Below are positions 56,509 to 64,000 of a DNA stretch of 64,000 bases, one piece after another. The stretch lies in the NCBI GenBank assembly GCA_030154085.1, contig JASKKR010000007.1:1-64000 (forward strand), in the 5' to 3' direction. The notes beneath the pieces were generated by a model. It was not told where the DNA came from, searched no databases, and saw nothing but the letters and a program-made list of their open reading frames with translations. Position numbers and translations under genes: made by a program. Position 1 is the first letter of the stretch. Every line of letters begins with the position of its first letter. Origin of the DNA: Candidatus Cloacimonadota bacterium (lineage in GTDB: Bacteria; Cloacimonadota; Cloacimonadia; Cloacimonadales; Cloacimonadaceae).

Positions 56509-57606
56509 ATGTTCCGCAAAATAAAGGGTCAGCAGCAAGTAATAGACTTACTGCAAAAGGCTATTAAGCAGGAACGAATTGCTTCTGCGTATCTCTTTCA
56601 CGGAGGAGATGGAGTTGGTAAATTTATGACCGCCTTGTATTTTGGCATGGCGGTCAATTGTCTATCCAGTAGTCAATACCGTCCTTGTGGAGTGTGCTCA
56701 TCATGTCACAAGTTTCTTTCTTTTGAACATCCGGATTTTAACTATCTCTTTCCCACAGTGAATCTGAAGCTATCTCCTGAGGGCGAGATCAAAGACAACG
56801 AAGCCCTCAAACAATATGAAGCTTATATAAAAAATAAGATAGAAACTCCTTGGCAGGACTTTTTCTTCTCCGGATCCACAGAGATTAGAAAGGAAAGCAT
56901 TAGCTTGCTGATCAAACGCTTGGAGCTTTCAATCCACGAAGGGCATTATCGAGTAGTAATTATAGAAAATGCCGATATGATGAATATCCAGACAGCAAAT
57001 TCATTTCTGAAGACGTTAGAGGAGCCACCCCCAAATACTCTCATCATCCTGATAACTGAGAGACTACCGAAAGTCTTGCCAACGATCATCTCAAGATGCC
57101 AACCAGTCTATTTTAAGCCTTTGTCTCAATCTGTGATTGAAGAGATTATATATGATCAATTTCAAGTAGATTCAGTTTTAGCGAAAAGTGCAGCTAGGAT
57201 AGCTGGAGGCAACCTGAAGACAGCTATTCGCATTATTCAGAATAGCGGTACTTCGACACGAGACAAGGCGTTTTCGCTTTTGCAGATGGCACACGAAGAG
57301 CAAGATATTGAGTATCTCAATCTGGTCAATTCCCAAAAAGAGGCGTCTGATGCTGTGCGGGATTTAATCTCATACATAGGTATAATCGCAAATGACTTAG
57401 CAATAATAGATTTTACAGAGGATGAGATTACAAATCTTGATAAAATTGAGTTTCTAAAGGAATTATCACATGACGATATAGCGAATAGAATTCCGGATTT
57501 CCTTCTGCTTCTAGATGATTTTACGCGCAAGCTGGAAGGGAATGTGAACCCGAGCTTGATTCAGATCAATCTGTATTTGGCAACTAAGCAACTTTTGAGG
57601 AAATGA
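56509..57606 (+). CDS. holB: DNA polymerase III delta-prime subunit (clamp loader)
   Basis: A 365-residue AAA+ clamp-loader subunit. The Walker A-like loop reads GGDGVGKF (32-39): the Ser/Thr after Lys is Phe, consistent with the non-hydrolysing delta-prime subunit. A zinc site follows with Cys51, Cys60, Cys63, Cys66 ('CGVCSSCHKF'). 'VVIIENADMMNIQTANSFLKTLEEPPPNTLIILIT' and the SRC motif 'TIISRCQPV' are diagnostic. It starts 3 nt after the acetyltransferase stop and overlaps murJ by 4 nt (ATGA). Confidence 0.94.
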   Translation: MFRKIKGQQQVIDLLQKAIKQERIASAYLFHGGDGVGKFMTALYFGMAVNCLSSSQYRPCGVCSSCHKFLSFEHPDFNYLFPTVNLKLSPEGEIKDNEALKQYEAYIKNKIETPWQDFFFSGSTEIRKESISLLIKRLELSIHEGHYRVVIIENADMMNIQTANSFLKTLEEPPPNTLIILITERLPKVLPTIISRCQPVYFKPLSQSVIEEIIYDQFQVDSVLAKSAARIAGGNLKTAIRIIQNSGTSTRDKAFSLLQMAHEEQDIEYLNLVNSQKEASDAVRDLISYIGIIANDLAIIDFTEDEITNLDKIEFLKELSHDDIANRIPDFLLLLDDFTRKLEGNVNPSLIQINLYLATKQLLRK

Positions 57607-59165
57607 GCCAAAAAGGTCTTGCCAAAAATATCAGTATCATGAGCATTGCGGTGTTCTTAAGCCGTATTCTGGGGTTGGTTCGTGATCAGGTTATGGCCTT
57701 CTTCTTTGGAGGCGGATTGTTTAATGATGCCTTCAATGTGGCATACAATATCCCCAATCTTCTTCGTCGGCTATTTGGAGAAGGAGCTTTATCTACTGCA
57801 TTTGTACCACTTTATAATGAGATAGGAATAAAAAAGGATAAAGATTCCCAGATTGATTTTGCTTTAAATGTACTCAGCATTCTCACCTTTTTCCTACTGA
57901 TCTTGACTGGTCTCGGCATTGCATTTGCACCCTTCATAGTACATTTACTATATCCAGGACTTGCTCCGGAGACTACAGTGATTGCCGTCAAACTTACTCG
58001 CATCATCTTCCCATATCTATTCTTCATAGGGCTGTCTTCCACTTTTATAGCGATTCTGAATTCACATGACTATTTCTTTATGACGGGACTATCTAGTGCG
58101 CTTTTGAATCTGGGAATGATCTCGTGTATAGTTATTCCATATTGGATCTTTGGTTATGGTCCGGAGAAGCTGATCTATTTTGCTGGCTGGGGAGTTGCTT
58201 TTGGGGGTGCACTTCAGACCATCATAAATTTTCCTTTTCTAAAGAAAATAGGCTATCGTTTTACCTTGATAGTTCGCTTTACTGGTTCTGCCATAGCTAC
58301 CCTATGGAAAAGATTCGTCCCGGCAATGATCGGTATTGGTATACGCGAGATAAATCTAATCGCAGATGCTTTGATGGCTAGCTTTTTGCCAATTGGAAGT
58401 ATAACTGCTCTGGCATATGGAAATCGTTTAATGCAATTGCCTTTGGGGATATTTGCTATTAGCGCAGGAACTGCTGTCTTGCCTACTTTTTCACGTTTGG
58501 TAAGTAAGAAAGACTTTGGTCAGCTAAATGCAAGCATTCGTTTTACTTCCCTGAGTCTGGTTTATATCATGATTCCTGTGACAACCTTGATCTTGGTACT
58601 GGCTCCAGACTTGGTGAGTATCCTGTTTGGGCATGGTGCTTTTGATGCAAAAGCAATATTAATGAGCTCTCAGGCTTTAATTTTCTATTCATTAGGATTA
58701 ATGTTTTATAGCATGAACCAGGTCTTAACCCCAGTTTTCTATGCCTATGGTGACACTAAAACACCAGTCAAATTAGCAGCTTTTATTGTTTCACTTAACA
58801 TCATCCTCAATTTTGTTTTGATGATTTTCATGCAACATCGGGGTTTGGCTCTTTCTACCTCGATTACAGCCTTTATAAATTACATAGCCCTACTTTGGTT
58901 GTTAAAAAAGAAGATCTCTCAGCTTGAATACAAAGGTATTTTTGGGAACATTCTAAAAAGTTTGGGAATATCCCTCATCGTATATTTATTTGCTACTACG
59001 CTCAACGCTAGGATTTATTTCGAAGGGATTCTGGGATTGCTTTTGAAAATAATCATTGTCTCTTTGCCGTCTTTTGCTTTATTTTATCTTTTAGGTAGCA
59101 TATTCAAGCTGTCTTATCTAAAGGAAGTTAATAGATCCATATGCAAGCACCTACACCGCAAATAG
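57603..59165 (+). CDS. murJ: Lipid II flippase MurJ (MviN family)
   Basis: A 520-residue inner-membrane protein with about 14 helices that flips lipid II for peptidoglycan synthesis. 'SRILGLVRDQVMAFFFGGGLFNDAFNVAYNIPNLLRRLFGEGALSTAFVPLYNE' spans the conserved first two helices and the loop with the essential arginines. The last helices and the short basic tail ('RSICKHLHRK') fit. It overlaps holB by 4 nt and uvrC by 25 nt. Confidence 0.95.
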   Translation: MSQKGLAKNISIMSIAVFLSRILGLVRDQVMAFFFGGGLFNDAFNVAYNIPNLLRRLFGEGALSTAFVPLYNEIGIKKDKDSQIDFALNVLSILTFFLLILTGLGIAFAPFIVHLLYPGLAPETTVIAVKLTRIIFPYLFFIGLSSTFIAILNSHDYFFMTGLSSALLNLGMISCIVIPYWIFGYGPEKLIYFAGWGVAFGGALQTIINFPFLKKIGYRFTLIVRFTGSAIATLWKRFVPAMIGIGIREINLIADALMASFLPIGSITALAYGNRLMQLPLGIFAISAGTAVLPTFSRLVSKKDFGQLNASIRFTSLSLVYIMIPVTTLILVLAPDLVSILFGHGAFDAKAILMSSQALIFYSLGLMFYSMNQVLTPVFYAYGDTKTPVKLAAFIVSLNIILNFVLMIFMQHRGLALSTSITAFINYIALLWLLKKKISQLEYKGIFGNILKSLGISLIVYLFATTLNARIYFEGILGLLLKIIIVSLPSFALFYLLGSIFKLSYLKEVNRSICKHLHRK

Positions 59166-60955
59166 AACAAAAACTAGCATTATTGCCAGATAGCCCTGGA
59201 GTATATTTATGGAAAGATAAAAATGATCAGGTGATCTATGTGGGTAAAGCACTAAAACTAAAACAAAGAGTGAGGTCATATCTTTCTTCATCACCAAAAG
59301 ATCCTAAGACTGCTCTTTTAGTTGCTAATATAGCAAAATTGGAATATATAGTCACAGCCAACGAAGATGAAGCCTTCTTATTGGAAGCAAGCCTGATCAA
59401 GGAGCATCAGCCTAAATACAATGTACTCCTGAAGGATGATAAGCGCTATCCTTTTGTCAAAATAACGCTTAATGAGCCCTTCCCGAGAATATATATAACC
59501 AGAGATCTGGTTAAAGACGGCTCACGCTATTTCGGACCATATACAGATGTACGTGCGCTGAGACGCACTCTGCGCCATTTTGAGTGGCTTTTCCCAATCC
59601 GTGATTGTAAACGCAAGATTCCCCTGGGGAAGATAATCTTTGATAAGTCTTGTATCAATTATCAACTCGGTAAATGCACAGCTCCCTGCATTGGCAAAAT
59701 CTCGCAAAAACAATATATGCAGATTGTAGACCGTCTCATTCGTTTTTTTGAAGGCAAATATGAAGAAGTCTTAGCTGAATATACTCAGGAGATGAATTCT
59801 CTTGCAGAAGCTATGCATTTTGAGGAAGCAGCCCGCATCCGCGATCGGATCTTGGCTATCCAAAAGGTTCAAAAACGGCAAAACGTGTTCTATGCCGATC
59901 GCCGAACCATCGATATTATCGGATTTTATCAAGAAGAAAATGATGCTGTTGCCCTTGTACTTCGAATGCAGCAAGGAAATATCATCAATCAAGAAAACTA
60001 TCCGCTCAAGAATATCAATCATGAAAGCAGGGAAAGCATTTTGGCATCCTTTCTCAAACTTTACTACTCCAATAAAGAGGAACTCCCACAGGAAATTCTT
60101 CTGCCTTTTGCTCCTGATGATTTTGAGAGCATTAATGCCTGGCTTAAAAACCGCCTTTCGCTTCCACAACGTGGAGAAAAAAACAAGTTGCTTGCTATGG
60201 CAAAACGTAATGCATTTCATATCGTAGAAGAGAAAAAACTGGCACATCTACGCAAAGCCAACCGTACTATCTATCCGATCCAAGAGCTCAAAGAAGCTTT
60301 GGGGTTTGATAAGCTTCCCCGTAAAATAGTCTGCATGGATATATCCACTATCCAAGGGACTGACACTGTTTCAAGCGCTGTATACTTTGAAAACGGGAAA
60401 GCCAAAAAGAAATACTATCGGCATTTCATCATTAAAGATATCCAGACTCAAAACGACTATGCTGCTTTGCAAGAGACTATGCGCAGATATTTGACAGAGA
60501 TAGACAAAAATCCTGAGATGAAACCAGATCTATTTATCATTGATGGGGGGAAAGGACAGATTAGCTCTACGTGCGAGATATTAAATAAATCATCTTATGC
60601 CGACATAAAGATAATCTCTATCGCAAAACGCGCAGAAGAAATCTTCCTTCCTGGCAAAAGCGAATCTGTAATCCTAGCCAGATCATCCTCTGCTCTCAGA
60701 TTGGTAACCAATATCCGTGATGAAGCCCATAGATTTGCCATCAACTTTCATCGACAAAGACGGAGCAATCGCACATTAGTCAGTGAACTAGAAGAGATTC
60801 CGGGAATTGGAGAAAGCACAAAGTTCACGCTATTAACAGAACTTGGGTCAATTCAAAATATAAAAAATGCATCTATCCAGAGACTGACTTCTATTAAGGG
60901 AATAGGAGAGAAAACAGCACAAAGAATATACGAATTTTATCATAAGGAGATATAA
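59141..60955 (+). CDS. uvrC: Excinuclease ABC subunit UvrC
   Basis: Makes both incisions in nucleotide excision repair; 604 residues. N-terminal GIY-YIG domain ('SPGVYLWKDKNDQVIYVGKALKLKQRVRSYL'), a UVR motif ('LAEAMHFEEAARIRDRILAI'), the RNase H-like endonuclease domain ('VCMDISTIQGTDTVSSAVYFENGKAKKKYYRHF', 'FIIDGGKGQISS'), and C-terminal helix-hairpin-helix ('LEEIPGIGESTKFTLLTELGSIQNI'). Starts 25 nt inside murJ and shares TAATG with the next gene. Confidence 0.96.
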   Translation: MQAPTPQIEQKLALLPDSPGVYLWKDKNDQVIYVGKALKLKQRVRSYLSSSPKDPKTALLVANIAKLEYIVTANEDEAFLLEASLIKEHQPKYNVLLKDDKRYPFVKITLNEPFPRIYITRDLVKDGSRYFGPYTDVRALRRTLRHFEWLFPIRDCKRKIPLGKIIFDKSCINYQLGKCTAPCIGKISQKQYMQIVDRLIRFFEGKYEEVLAEYTQEMNSLAEAMHFEEAARIRDRILAIQKVQKRQNVFYADRRTIDIIGFYQEENDAVALVLRMQQGNIINQENYPLKNINHESRESILASFLKLYYSNKEELPQEILLPFAPDDFESINAWLKNRLSLPQRGEKNKLLAMAKRNAFHIVEEKKLAHLRKANRTIYPIQELKEALGFDKLPRKIVCMDISTIQGTDTVSSAVYFENGKAKKKYYRHFIIKDIQTQNDYAALQETMRRYLTEIDKNPEMKPDLFIIDGGKGQISSTCEILNKSSYADIKIISIAKRAEEIFLPGKSESVILARSSSALRLVTNIRDEAHRFAINFHRQRRSNRTLVSELEEIPGIGESTKFTLLTELGSIQNIKNASIQRLTSIKGIGEKTAQRIYEFYHKEI

Positions 60956-62088
60956 TGAAATACCGCAAAATGCCAAAATCAAATGACAAACTCTCGATAC
61001 TCGGCTTTGGATGTATGAGGTTAGCCACTGATAGTGAAGGGAACATAGACGAAGAGCAAAGCTTTGCAATGCTACACGAAGCTTACCAATCTGGGGTAAA
61101 CTACTTTGATACCGCCTGGACCTATCACAACAATGAATCTGAACCTTTTTTAGGCAGATTCCTGTCTCAGATCAATCGCGAAAAGGTCTTTGTGGCCACC
61201 AAGCTGCCATGTTGGCTAGTAAATACTAGAGAGGATATGGATGATTTTCTTCAAAAGCAGCTTGCCCATCTGCAGACCAATTACATCGATTACTATCTGT
61301 TACATGGTCTTAATAAGGACACCTGGAAAAAAATGAAAGAACTTGGTGCGTTGGAATTTTTAGAGAAAGCTAAAAACGAAGGTAAAATCCGACATACAGG
61401 ATTCTCATTTCATGATGATTACCGCACTTTCTCAGAAATCACTAGAGCTTGGGATTGGGATTTTACTCAGATAATGCTCAACTATCTGGATACAAACTAT
61501 CAAGCCGGAATGAGAGGACTCAGACTAGCAGCTTCCAGAAATATGGGTATCATCAGCATGGAACCATTACGTGGTGGAAAACTTGTAAAACAAATCCCCA
61601 AAGAAGTAGAAGAAGTTTGGCAAAAAGCAAACAATAATGAAAGCCCACTAAGACGAGCCTTAAAATGGGTCTGGAATCTTCCTGAATGCACAGTACTGCT
61701 TTCGGGCATGTCTAGCCTAGATCAAGTAAGAGAAAACATACAAGAAGCCAAAAAAGCTAAGCCAAACGTACTTTCGGAAAAGGAACTAAGGACATATCAG
61801 AGAGCTCGTAAAGCCTATCTCTCAAGGATCCCATACCTTTGCAGTGAATGTCGCTACTGTATGCCTTGCCCCCAAGGGGTAGCCATCCCATCAGTTTTAG
61901 GACGTTATGCCGAAGCAATGATGTTTGGAAACTATGAGACCAACAAAAAAGAGTATCATTTCTTCATTCCAGAAGGGAAGCGTGCAGAGGATTGTATCCA
62001 ATGCGGTATATGCAAGACCAAGTGCCCTCAACATATTGATATTCCAAAATGGATGGAGACTATCACAGATCATTACAACAATTGCTAG
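60955..62088 (+). CDS. Aldo/keto reductase fused to a 4Fe-4S ferredoxin domain
   Basis: A 377-residue cytoplasmic oxidoreductase. The aldo/keto reductase barrel has 'YFDTAWTYHNNESEPFLGRFL' with the catalytic Asp and Tyr, 'VATKLP' (Lys) and 'YYLLHGLN' (His). The C-terminal 75 residues hold two cysteine clusters: 'CSECRYCMPCPQG' and 'CIQCGICKTKCPQHIDIP'. These resemble two 4Fe-4S sites. Such AKR-ferredoxin proteins are common in anaerobes; physiological substrates are unknown. Its start overlaps the uvrC stop by one base. Confidence 0.93.
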   Translation: MKYRKMPKSNDKLSILGFGCMRLATDSEGNIDEEQSFAMLHEAYQSGVNYFDTAWTYHNNESEPFLGRFLSQINREKVFVATKLPCWLVNTREDMDDFLQKQLAHLQTNYIDYYLLHGLNKDTWKKMKELGALEFLEKAKNEGKIRHTGFSFHDDYRTFSEITRAWDWDFTQIMLNYLDTNYQAGMRGLRLAASRNMGIISMEPLRGGKLVKQIPKEVEEVWQKANNNESPLRRALKWVWNLPECTVLLSGMSSLDQVRENIQEAKKAKPNVLSEKELRTYQRARKAYLSRIPYLCSECRYCMPCPQGVAIPSVLGRYAEAMMFGNYETNKKEYHFFIPEGKRAEDCIQCGICKTKCPQHIDIPKWMETITDHYNNC

Positions 62089-62157
62089 CCAATATTTTCT
62101 ATTGGCTATGCCCAAATCGCCTTATACTGTCTATAGCTTATAAAAAAGAGGTTCATA

Positions 62158-64000
62158 ATGAAAGATATAGATTATATTCTGATCACTGATATTGGATCCA
62201 CAACAACCAAAGCTATGCTAATAGACAAAAAAGAAGGCAAGCTTTTGGGGATTGAGCATTCCGATACAACTGTCGAAGAACCGCATAATGACGTTACTCA
62301 TGGTGTCTACAAAGCAGTCCATAATTTGCAAGAACAACTAAATATCAGCCTGTTAGCTCAAGACGCTGCTCCAGGGAAGTTGAGCTTTAACTCAAAGATC
62401 AGATACCTGGCTACAAGTAGTGCAGGGGGAGGATTGCAAATCTTGGTAATCGGACTCACACTTTTTGATAGTGCCAGCAGCGCAAAGAGAGCAGCCTATG
62501 GGGCTGGGGGCGTAATCCTCGATGTATTTGCCATAGACGATAAACGCAGCGCTTTGGAGCAGATGCTTTCTATACGAAATCTACGCCCTGATATGATTCT
62601 ACTCTGTGGAGGAATAGATGGTGGGGCAATAGCGTCTGTACTGCGTTTAGCTGAGATCCTTCGTATTGCAAAACCTCTGCCAAAGTTTTCCACAGAAGCG
62701 CGCATTCCAACAATATACGCTGGGAATAAAGATGCTGCTGAGATGATTAGCCGGATGATCTCGAAAGACTTTGACCTCTATGTTTTGCCAAATCTTAGAC
62801 CCACCTTGAGTACTGAAAACCTTAAACCTGTCCAAGATAAGATCCAAGAACTCTTCATGGGAAACGTGATGGAACGCGCTCCCGGATACAGCAAACTCAA
62901 AGCCTTAGTTCATAGTCAGATTCTTCCCACTCCGGCAGGAGTGTTACAATCAATTCTCAAGATAGGGGAAAAGCGAGATGTGAATCTCATCGCCTTCGAT
63001 ATCGGAGGTGCTACCACAGATATTTTCACTCGCATCAACGGTCACTATCAAAGAACAGTGAGTGGCAATCTGGGGATGAGCTATAGTGCTCTAAATGTCA
63101 TACGTGAAACAGGTGTCGATAACATCTTGGCTTCCTTACCACCAGATATCAGTGAGGAGGAGCTAAGAAACTATGTCGGGAACAAGACCCTCTACCCCAC
63201 TTTCACACCACGATCTACTAAAGAGTATAGAATTGAGCACGCCATTGCTAAAGCAGCCATAAAGCTCTCGTTTGTTCAGCATCAGGAGATGCACTACAAT
63301 ACAGAGAAAATAGGCTATTTGGATTCTCTTAAAAACAACGGTAAGGATAAGTATGAAGAGAAGTTTGAATACATCCAAAATGAAAATAAACACTATTTCT
63401 ACCCTAGCGATATAGATCTTGTAATTGGAGCTGGTGGAGTATTTGCACACGCCCAAAATCTTAACCAATCTGTTGATATTCTGATATCAGGTTTCAAACC
63501 AGTGGGCATTATTGAACTTACGATTGACAGACACTTTATTTCTCCGCATTTAGGAGTGTTGCTGGATACAGATAAGGATTTGGCAACCGAACTACTTGAA
63601 AAAGAATGTTTGCAAAGTCTTGCTACCTACATACGTCCCCATTTCCCCAAAAAATCAGAAGTCAATGTCTTGGAGATCAAGCAAGACAACCAGCTTAGCA
63701 AAACTATCAAAAGCGACGAAGTTGTCTTTCTACCGGCAAAGCCTAATCAAATAATCCAGATTCAACCTCTCAAGAAATGTGTCCTTAAAGGCTCTGACGA
63801 CGAACAAACAATCAAGACTGATTTACCCATCATCATAGATACTCGCTTGGATCGTGATCGTTATCATGCTGCTTTTGATCAAATGCTCAGTCTCTATAAG
63901 ACTGATGCGGGAGATGAACCAAATGTTGCTTTTGGCAATGATAATCGTCCTAATAGGGGTAAATATCATAGAGTTGTGGAACTACCGTACAATGGCGATA
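62158..64000 (+). CDS. GlmL/MutL-family protein (glutamate mutase-associated), partial
   Basis: Incomplete at the right edge: 614 codons are visible, with no stop. Two nucleotide-binding signatures of the ASKHA fold: 'LITDIGSTTTKAMLID' (9-24 or so) and 'IAFDIGGATTDIF'. 'TSSAGGGLQILVIGLTLFDSASSAKRAAYGAGG' and 'ILLCGGIDGG' are typical of the MutL/GlmL family, whose genes accompany B12-dependent glutamate mutase or related aminomutases. The name is unrelated to mismatch-repair MutL. AAGAGGT precedes the ATG at 62158, 69 nt after the reductase stop. The mutase subunits would be expected to the right, outside this window. Confidence 0.9.
   Translation, partial: MKDIDYILITDIGSTTTKAMLIDKKEGKLLGIEHSDTTVEEPHNDVTHGVYKAVHNLQEQLNISLLAQDAAPGKLSFNSKIRYLATSSAGGGLQILVIGLTLFDSASSAKRAAYGAGGVILDVFAIDDKRSALEQMLSIRNLRPDMILLCGGIDGGAIASVLRLAEILRIAKPLPKFSTEARIPTIYAGNKDAAEMISRMISKDFDLYVLPNLRPTLSTENLKPVQDKIQELFMGNVMERAPGYSKLKALVHSQILPTPAGVLQSILKIGEKRDVNLIAFDIGGATTDIFTRINGHYQRTVSGNLGMSYSALNVIRETGVDNILASLPPDISEEELRNYVGNKTLYPTFTPRSTKEYRIEHAIAKAAIKLSFVQHQEMHYNTEKIGYLDSLKNNGKDKYEEKFEYIQNENKHYFYPSDIDLVIGAGGVFAHAQNLNQSVDILISGFKPVGIIELTIDRHFISPHLGVLLDTDKDLATELLEKECLQSLATYIRPHFPKKSEVNVLEIKQDNQLSKTIKSDEVVFLPAKPNQIIQIQPLKKCVLKGSDDEQTIKTDLPIIIDTRLDRDRYHAAFDQMLSLYKTDAGDEPNVAFGNDNRPNRGKYHRVVELPYNGD

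Noticed and set aside
56540-56640. Defective ATPase site in HolB as a mutation
   Set aside because: Delta-prime subunits normally lack a functional P-loop, so the Phe in GKF is expected.

Overview
The window reads as a chromosomal segment of a Gram-negative (diderm) anaerobe, most likely a member of the candidate phylum Cloacimonadota (the 'Candidatus Cloacimonas' group). Outer-membrane biology is everywhere: lpxB, a BamA/TamA-type barrel, a TamB-like giant, Lol-type exporters, a TolC-MacAB operon, ExbB/ExbD/TonB and two barrel proteins. A 1299-residue secreted protein ends in the 'YPNPFNP' FlgD-Ig-like C-terminal domain typical of this and related phyla. NADP-glutamate dehydrogenase, ornithine carbamoyltransferase and a GlmL/MutL-type protein fit amino-acid fermentation. 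The taxon is an inference from gene content; there is no rRNA in the window.

Layout. 1-4.9 kb: groEL (-) behind a CIRCE operator, without groES beside it, then a tandem two-domain glycosyltransferase (+). 4.9-9.4 kb: a four-gene TolC-MacA-MacB efflux operon (-). 9.6-12.2 kb: argF (+) and gdhA (-), convergent, each with a hairpin terminator. 12.5-15.6 kb: nadE, a Cys-rich TPR protein and ribD (+), overlapping. 15.6-19.5 kb: exbB-exbD-tonB-folP-cdaA-coaE (-), then serC (-). 20.8-24.8 kb: maf, amidohydrolase, a protein of unknown function and gltX (+), all overlapping. 25.0-27.4 kb: a membrane protein, lpxB and a DUF374 acyltransferase (-). 27.5-31.4 kb: the giant secreted protein (+). 31.7-36.4 kb: a pseudopilin-like protein, a BamA-like barrel, an ABC-2 exporter pair and a small Cys-containing orphan (-). 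36.5-37.9 kb: an outer-membrane protein (+). 38.3-49.3 kb: an eight-gene minus-strand operon, tatD to tamB. 49.5-55.0 kb: the heat-shock operon hrcA-grpE-dnaK-dnaJ-rsmE (-). 55.9-64 kb: acetyltransferase, holB, murJ, uvrC, aldo/keto reductase-ferredoxin and a MutL-family protein cut by the window end (+).

How the parts work together. HrcA (54-55 kb) is the expected repressor of both CIRCE-type sites seen here, upstream of groEL and of hrcA itself, so the two chaperone loci more than 50 kb apart form one regulon. The tatD-tamB operon joins envelope functions (outer-membrane protein, lipid kinase, glycosyltransferase, LolCD-like exporter, TamB). Most genes sit in tightly overlapping operons.

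Non-coding structure: several hairpin terminators, two CIRCE operators, and a dispersed palindromic repeat with three intergenic copies (24.9, 38.0 and 55.3 kb). Two of the copies match over about 75 bp. The 853-bp gap at 55.0-55.9 kb also holds what looks like the frameshifted remnant of a gene. I saw no tRNA, rRNA, CRISPR array, insertion sequence or prophage. I found no convincing new multi-gene system. The best leads are the dispersed repeat, the unusual CIRCE layout at hrcA, a few orphan proteins locked into housekeeping operons, and a diadenylate cyclase with an altered RHR motif.
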